NCBI GenBank assembly: GCA_965250215.1
Contig: CBDFNN010000004.1
Coordinates: forward strand, 496,001 to 560,000
Source of the DNA: CBDFNN01 sp965250215
GTDB taxonomy: Bacteria; Bacteroidota; Rhodothermia; Rhodothermales; DATKEJ01
Length of the DNA stretch: 64,000 nt
Direction: 5' to 3'
The translations under genes and the position numbers were made by a program. The notes under the pieces were generated by a model. The model made no database searches. It had not been told where the DNA came from and worked only from the letters and a program-made list of their open reading frames with translations. Positions 59,721-64,000 of the stretch are shown here, in pieces. How positions within the stretch are numbered: position 1 is the stretch's first letter; every line of letters starts with the position of its first letter.

Positions 59721-59758
59721 AGCCAGACGCAGATTGCCTCCTGCCTCTGGCTTTTTTT
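59721..59758 (+). terminator. Strong rho-independent terminator
   Basis: AGCCAGACGCAG and CTGCCTCTGGCT form a 12-bp stem (one mismatch) with an 8-base loop, followed by seven T residues. It is 250 bases past the DUF5916 stop codon. Confidence 0.88.
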
Positions 59759-59904
59759 ATGTCCCAACGCAACACATGTATCGCAGCTCTGCCAAAATGA
59801 GACGCCATTGGTCTCGGAATTTATTTTTGAGACAGGAACCGGATTTGATTTCAAGGACTTCCCCAGATCATCCTTAGCAATCACCTAACTTAGTTCGTTG
59901 GTCC

Positions 59905-59955
59905 ACGTTAATGAGACCAAGAACCAAAAACCAAGAACCAAAAACCAACTCTGCT
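59905..59955. repeat. AACCAAA-type degenerate repeat
   Basis: Shuffled ACCAAGAACC and AAAAACCA words. Confidence 0.7.
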
Positions 59956-60028
59956 ATATTGCGCTCCTTCTAAGACATGGGAAAGTCAGCACGTATTTCT
60001 ATCCATTATTAGTAATAAAGCCTTATTG

Positions 60029-60092
60029 GCCAGATAACGATTGAGCCAGAAAGCCAGATCCGACAGACAAACCAGACATGCCAGATAAGCTA
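60029..60092. repeat. CCAGA-type degenerate repeat entering the M32 start codon
   Basis: GCCAGATAACG, GCCAGAAAGCCAGATCC, ACCAGAC and GCCAGATAAG; the last contains codons 2-3 of the M32 gene. Confidence 0.7.
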
Positions 60093-61595
60093 CGGAAGCT
60101 AGCCCAGCTCAGGTCCATTCTCAAGACCATCTACGATCTCAAGGCCTCTTCGGCCGTTTTACAATGGGACCAAGAGACCTTCATGCCCGAGGGATCCGCA
60201 GCTGCGCGAGCTTCTCAAATCGAGACTCTTGAGAGACTATCCCATGAAATGTTCACAGGGCCCGAGTGTGCCGATCTGATTCACGATTTAACCGAAAATC
60301 TAGATGACCTTTCCCCGGATGATCAAGCGCTGGTCCGGATAAATAGGCGCGATCTTGAAAGAAACAGCAAACTACCCTCGAGTCATGTGGCAGAATTTTC
60401 CCGGGCCTGCTCGCTTGGTTTAAATGCATGGCGAAAAGCGAGGGAGGCGTCGGACTTCAAGCTCTTCGAAAACGAACTGAAAACTGTCGTCAATTTCAAC
60501 AAGGAAAAAGCTGAGCTGATCGGCTACGACGAACATCCTTATGATGCTCTACTCGACGAGTTTGAGCCCGGCGCGAAAACCTCCGATGTAGCTCGGACTT
60601 TCGCGGAGCTGAAAGAAAAGCTAGTCCCTCTGGTCAAGATCATTCTCGATCAAGATGCGCCCGACGACTCTTTCCTTCATGCCCACTATGGGGAGAAGAA
60701 GCAATGGGATTTTGGACTCTCTGTGATCAAAGATTTCGGCTTCGATATGAATCGAGGTAGACAAGATCTCTCCGCTCACCCATTCACAACCTCCTTTTCC
60801 GTTGACGATGTGCGACTCACGACTAGAGTCGATGAGAAATTCTTCCCCTCCGCCTTCTTTGGTACTGTGCACGAATGTGGGCATGGACTGTACGAGCTAG
60901 GCATCGATCCAAAATGGGAGTCGACTGGACTAGCGGATGGCACCTCCCTGGCCATGCATGAATCGCAATCTCGATTTTGGGAAAATAGAATTGGACGCAG
61001 CGAGGCATTTTGGAAGGAGTATTATGGAGATCTGCAAGCGGTCTTCCCGGACCCTTTGAAAGGAGTCGATCTGCAATCCTTCTATCCCGCTATTAATAAG
61101 GTCTCCGCTTCCCTTGTCAGAGTCGAGGCGGATGAGGTGACCTATAACCTCCATGTTATGCTTCGATTTGAAATCGAACAGATGCTGATCTCAGGTGATC
61201 TCGATTTGGCCGACCTTCCAGCCTATTGGAATGATGCCATGGAGTCCTCTCTCGGGATTCGCCCACAGAACGATGCCGAGGGATGCCTTCAAGACATTCA
61301 CTGGTCCATGGGAGCCTTCGGATATTTCCCGACCTACACGCTTGGGACGCTTATGTCATCACAACTGGCAACGAAAATGGATGAAGAACTTGGTGGCCTG
61401 GATAAACTAATTGGTGCGCGAGACTTCCAAACGATATTGGATTGGCTGCGACGAGAAATCCATCAATGGGGTCGATCAAAATCAGCCGCAGAAATATTGA
61501 AGTTATCCACAGGCTCCAATCTTTCAGTCGACTATTGGCTGAATGCTATGAAGGCGAAATATGGAAAATTGTATTCTGGCATTGACGTAGATTAG
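60078..61595 (+). CDS. M32 family (Taq) metallocarboxypeptidase
   Basis: A 505-residue enzyme. The zinc motif GTVHECGHGLYE (His265, Glu266, His269) and the third-ligand block MHESQSRFWENRIGRS are characteristic of M32. LQWDQETFMPEGSAAARA near the N-terminus and GIRPQNDAEGCLQDIHWSMG are also conserved, the latter covering the C-terminal substrate pocket. These enzymes release C-terminal amino acids from peptides with broad specificity, apart from proline. There is no signal peptide, so it is cytosolic. An isolated gene transcribed in the same direction as the following protease gene (74-base gap). Confidence 0.95.
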   Translation: MPDKLRKLAQLRSILKTIYDLKASSAVLQWDQETFMPEGSAAARASQIETLERLSHEMFTGPECADLIHDLTENLDDLSPDDQALVRINRRDLERNSKLPSSHVAEFSRACSLGLNAWRKAREASDFKLFENELKTVVNFNKEKAELIGYDEHPYDALLDEFEPGAKTSDVARTFAELKEKLVPLVKIILDQDAPDDSFLHAHYGEKKQWDFGLSVIKDFGFDMNRGRQDLSAHPFTTSFSVDDVRLTTRVDEKFFPSAFFGTVHECGHGLYELGIDPKWESTGLADGTSLAMHESQSRFWENRIGRSEAFWKEYYGDLQAVFPDPLKGVDLQSFYPAINKVSASLVRVEADEVTYNLHVMLRFEIEQMLISGDLDLADLPAYWNDAMESSLGIRPQNDAEGCLQDIHWSMGAFGYFPTYTLGTLMSSQLATKMDEELGGLDKLIGARDFQTILDWLRREIHQWGRSKSAAEILKLSTGSNLSVDYWLNAMKAKYGKLYSGIDVD

Positions 61596-61669
61596 GTTTC
61601 GCATAAACATGAAGCTATCGTTACGTGCCAATTGGCAACAGAATGATAGAGCTTTCGTAAGGGAGGGAC

Positions 61670-63187
61670 ATGGAGAACAGATCATTAATATTGAATTCGA
61701 TTCTCATACTCTGCGGGATCATAGTTGGCCTGCTGATGGCCCTCGTTATGCAGGGTCGACCCGCACAAGTTGTCCAGCCGGCCACCGATCGTTTGGTTCG
61801 ATCCGTTCAATTCGGCAACGAGGATTTTGAACCGCCCGATGGCGCCGAGTTAGCGGTCTCCCTCAACAACGTATTTAAAGAGGTCGCCAAGAAAGCGGTG
61901 CCTGCCGTCGTTTCGATCAATGCGACACTAAGACAAGACAGGCGAAGGAAAGGTGGATTGCGTGGCTATGGTAACGGCGAGTATGCAAGCGCAGGAAGTG
62001 GAGTGGTCATTAGCCCCGAGGGCTACATCGTCACGAATTATCACGTCGTTGAAAATAGTGATGACGTAAGTGTCACCTTCTCCAACAATATGATCCTGAG
62101 CGCCAAGATGATTGGCTGGGATAGAAATTCGGATTTGGCAGTCCTTAAGGTCGATCCAGAGCGTACAAATCTAACAACAATTGACCTAGGGGACTCACAG
62201 AACTTAGAAGTGGGCGACTGGGTCATCGCAATCGGAAATCCATTTCGACTTTCCTCCACTGTGACTACCGGCATCGTCAGTGCGCTGGACAGACCGATGG
62301 ATATTTTTGAAGCCAACACCGAACTCGGCGTCAAAGACTTCATCCAGACCGATGCGGCCATCAACCCAGGAAACTCCGGTGGAGCATTGCTCAATCTTGC
62401 AGGCCAATTGGTTGGTATCAACACGGCGATAGCGACGGAGACAGGAGTGTCCCAGGGAGCCGGTTTTGCCGTACCAGTCAACTTGGTTTCTCATGTGGTC
62501 AACGAGATCGTTGCCAATGGAAAAGTTCGACGAGGATTTCTCGGCGTCCGAGTGAAGGACCTCCGATTGGATAGTCGACTAGCGAGAGATAACCCAGGTC
62601 TTCGAGGAGCGGTCGTGACCGAGATCGGCAAGAACACACCTGCGATGAATGCTGGACTAGAGGTCGGTGATGTCATCATCAAGATAGGCGAGCGAGACAT
62701 TTACGGGACACATCATGTTCATAGCAGTATCGCGTTGAAGAGTCCGGGTCAGAACGTAAAGATGGGCATCATTCGCGGCGGTCTGTTTAAGGAGATGTAT
62801 ATCAAGCTGGATCCTGAAAATTCCGATGCTATGCTAGCATGGTTGGAAGAGACTTATCCAGAGGGAGTTCAAGAGGAACTCATCATCAGCTTGGAGGATT
62901 GGGGTCTGGGTCTGACAGCTATGGATCGAGATGATATCCGAGATTTCCGAGTCAAGAAAGGAGCCTATATCGCCTATGTCGATTCCGGATCACAGGCGGC
63001 CTTGGATGCGATTCCGAGAGACGTCGTGATTCTTTCAATCGATGGCCAGGCTGTGGGTGATCCAGAGGATGTCGTTCGGATTCTCGAGCTTGCTTTTGAG
63101 ATGGACGCGGAGGAATTGCTCTTCGAAGTTAAGAAGCGGGAGGGCTGGAACGCCTTCTATGATGTGACCGTGCCGTCCTTGAACTAG
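61670..63187 (+). CDS. DegP/DegQ family (S1C) periplasmic serine protease
   Basis: A 505-residue protein with an N-terminal anchor or signal (ILNSILILCGIIVGLLMALV). The trypsin-like domain has the triad His125 (VTNYHVVEN), Asp155 (RNSDLAVLK) and Ser236 (INPGNSGGALL). The first PDZ domain starts at VRRGFLGVRVKDLRLDSRLA and a second, more diverged one follows (LEDWGLGLTAMDRDDIRDFR ... VILSIDGQAVGDPEDVV). It should degrade or refold damaged envelope proteins as a cage-forming oligomer. Length and domain order (protease-PDZ-PDZ) are usual for DegP/DegQ. Confidence 0.95.
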   Translation: MENRSLILNSILILCGIIVGLLMALVMQGRPAQVVQPATDRLVRSVQFGNEDFEPPDGAELAVSLNNVFKEVAKKAVPAVVSINATLRQDRRRKGGLRGYGNGEYASAGSGVVISPEGYIVTNYHVVENSDDVSVTFSNNMILSAKMIGWDRNSDLAVLKVDPERTNLTTIDLGDSQNLEVGDWVIAIGNPFRLSSTVTTGIVSALDRPMDIFEANTELGVKDFIQTDAAINPGNSGGALLNLAGQLVGINTAIATETGVSQGAGFAVPVNLVSHVVNEIVANGKVRRGFLGVRVKDLRLDSRLARDNPGLRGAVVTEIGKNTPAMNAGLEVGDVIIKIGERDIYGTHHVHSSIALKSPGQNVKMGIIRGGLFKEMYIKLDPENSDAMLAWLEETYPEGVQEELIISLEDWGLGLTAMDRDDIRDFRVKKGAYIAYVDSGSQAALDAIPRDVVILSIDGQAVGDPEDVVRILELAFEMDAEELLFEVKKREGWNAFYDVTVPSLN

Positions 63188-63212
63188 GGGCTAAGGGGCT
63201 AGGAGTCGTTGA
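63184..63212. repeat. GGGGCTA-type repeat after the protease gene
   Basis: CTAGGGGCTAAGGGGCTAGGAG starts within the stop region of the Deg gene. A second tract with CCAAAACC/ACAAACC words lies at about 63297-63325, upstream of the M28 gene. Confidence 0.55.
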
Positions 63213-63336
63213 TCGGTTATCTCCAGCTGTCTTTCTATATTATCTGCCACATCAGTTTCGGCCCGACTAGAGTCATCACGAGCGACACTTCCGTCCAAAC
63301 CAAAAACCACAAACCATAAACGAGTTTACCGCAGCT

Positions 63337-64000
63337 ATGAAAATCCAGCACCTGTCGAAGCGCATCTATACAATCTTTTCAGCATTTGTAATTCTCATCG
63401 CTGGATTCGGCACAATGTCAGCACAGACCTTTCCAACGGACGACGAAGTCATAAAGAAGATGTGGGAAGTGGGCATGGAAAACTCGCAGACAGAAGAGTT
63501 GGCGCACAAGCTGATCGATTATTTCGGCCCGCGGCTGGCCGGCTCCGAAGAACTCGCCGCCGCCCAAGATTGGCTAGTCGAGACCTATGGGAGTTGGGGT
63601 GTTTCGGCTCGGAAGGAATCCTACGGTACGTGGCAAGGATGGCGACAGGGAGTCTTGCATGTGGATATGATCAAGCCTCGAGTAGCAACTCTGGAAGCAG
63701 AATTGCTTGCCTGGAGTCCGGGAACAGATGGTCCAGTCGAGGCCGAAATTGTAATCCCACCTGCGGAATTGACTGAAGAAACTAAGGAGGATTGGCTGGC
63801 GAGCATAAAGGGAAAATTTGTCATGGCCTCCATACCCGAGACCATGTGCCGCGCCAAGCAGGAGTTGGAGGACTATGCCCGTCCTGAAACTATTGAGAGG
63901 CTGACAAAAGTTCGGGCTGAAGCCAGAAAGACCTGGATCGATCTATTCAAGCCACTGGGCAATATTAGAATGCTTGATCGTGTATTCGACGAAGCTGGAG
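63337..64000 (+). CDS. M28-like peptidase, N-terminal part (cut by the window edge)
   Basis: 221 codons are visible. Signal peptide about 1-30 (FVILIAGFGTMSAQ). The region VGMENSQTEELAHKLIDYFG, PRLAGSEELAAAQDWLVETY, WGVSARKESYGTWQGWRQGV and PRVATLEAELLAWSPGTDGP matches the N-terminal extension, and then the PA-type insert, of the exported M28 aminopeptidases common in Rhodothermota-like genomes. The zinc ligands lie beyond the window. It would be a secreted or periplasmic aminopeptidase that trims peptides from outside. It is on the same strand as the protease and the M32 carboxypeptidase, but repeat-rich spacers separate them. Confidence 0.85.
   Translation, partial: MKIQHLSKRIYTIFSAFVILIAGFGTMSAQTFPTDDEVIKKMWEVGMENSQTEELAHKLIDYFGPRLAGSEELAAAQDWLVETYGSWGVSARKESYGTWQGWRQGVLHVDMIKPRVATLEAELLAWSPGTDGPVEAEIVIPPAELTEETKEDWLASIKGKFVMASIPETMCRAKQELEDYARPETIERLTKVRAEARKTWIDLFKPLGNIRMLDRVFDEAG

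Larger units (their letters stand above)
59470..60077. other. Long intergenic region with a strong terminator and repeats
   Basis: 608 bases between the DUF5916 gene and the M32 gene. It has a strong rho-independent terminator at 59721-59758, an additional small hairpin (TCTTCG..CGAAGA, about 59683-59706), an accaagaac-type repeat (59905-59955) and an CCAGA-type repeat (60029-60077). A small open frame on the plus strand starts at a non-ATG codon and looks spurious. The distance of the terminator from the upstream stop (250 bases) leaves room for a small RNA. Confidence 0.5.

Noticed and set aside
59587..59877. 96-codon plus-strand open frame with a hydrophobic start
   Set aside because: Non-ATG start, composition unlike a protein after residue 25, and it runs through the terminator at 59721-59758.
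1..64000. tRNA and rRNA genes
   Set aside because: No cloverleaf or conserved rRNA segment was recognised on either strand by eye; a covariance search would be decisive.

Overview
Organism. The window looks like a chromosomal piece from a marine-type member of the FCB group, most likely a Rhodothermota/Balneolota-like bacterium. The evidence is at least ten secreted proteins ending in a type IX secretion (T9SS) type A sorting domain with the YPNPF motif, together with DUF5916, DUF2911, ASPIC/UnbV, TonB-receptor-like and M28 proteins typical of that group. Base composition is moderate and Shine-Dalgarno sites are not evident. No rRNA, tRNA or CRISPR array was seen.

Layout. (1) 1-7417, minus strand: a tight uptake/catabolic operon. 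In transcription order it holds an SDR with a degenerate active site, a lipoprotein solute-binding protein, DppB- and DppC-like permeases, a LivK-like protein with no signal peptide, an aspartoacylase-like M14 enzyme, a DUF6282 amidohydrolase-like protein and a second solute-binding protein, also without signal peptide, that runs off the left edge. (2) 7605-24994: an island of secreted proteins, mostly T9SS cargo. It includes a tandem duplication of a 1.8 kb gene unit and two or three decayed sorting-domain fragments, interspersed with a lipase, small membrane and HEAT-like proteins, an S41-type protein and two possible glycosidase-like proteins. (3) 25355-44858: ordinary metabolic and envelope genes, including DUF1761, DUF5916, DUF2911-TPR, a ROK kinase, an FdhF/YdeP oxidoreductase with its FdhD sulfurtransferase, an OMPLA-like barrel, an FG-GAP/UnbV lipoprotein, a PQQ-propeller lipoprotein, a hydrolase, tryptophanase and MscS. 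(4) 45031-53136: a beta-helix T9SS protein, an IS3-family element, two paralogous Cys-rich T9SS proteins and a TonB-receptor-like protein. (5) 53137-55172: deoxynucleoside kinase, a sepiapterin-reductase-like SDR and a 6-pyruvoyl-tetrahydropterin-synthase-like enzyme. (6) 55351-56690: an IS256-family element with target duplication. (7) 56764-64000: HIT protein, second DUF5916 protein, M32 carboxypeptidase, DegP/Q protease and the start of an M28 peptidase.

How parts work together. The left operon probably imports a peptide- or amide-like compound and hydrolyses it in the cytoplasm; the signal-less binding proteins could be sensors. The two pterin genes suggest tetrahydrobiopterin-like synthesis. 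The IS3 and IS256 insertions are well delimited by inverted repeats and target duplications.

Striking non-coding feature. From about 31.7 kb rightwards many intergenic gaps carry unrelated short tandem repeats (5-8 nt units, different in each gap), often abutting or entering start or stop codons. The clearest are seven perfect CCACACT copies ending 6 bases before the HIT start codon and a CCGAGCCC array that contains the stop codon of the pterin-synthase gene. The IS3 element sits inside one such tract.
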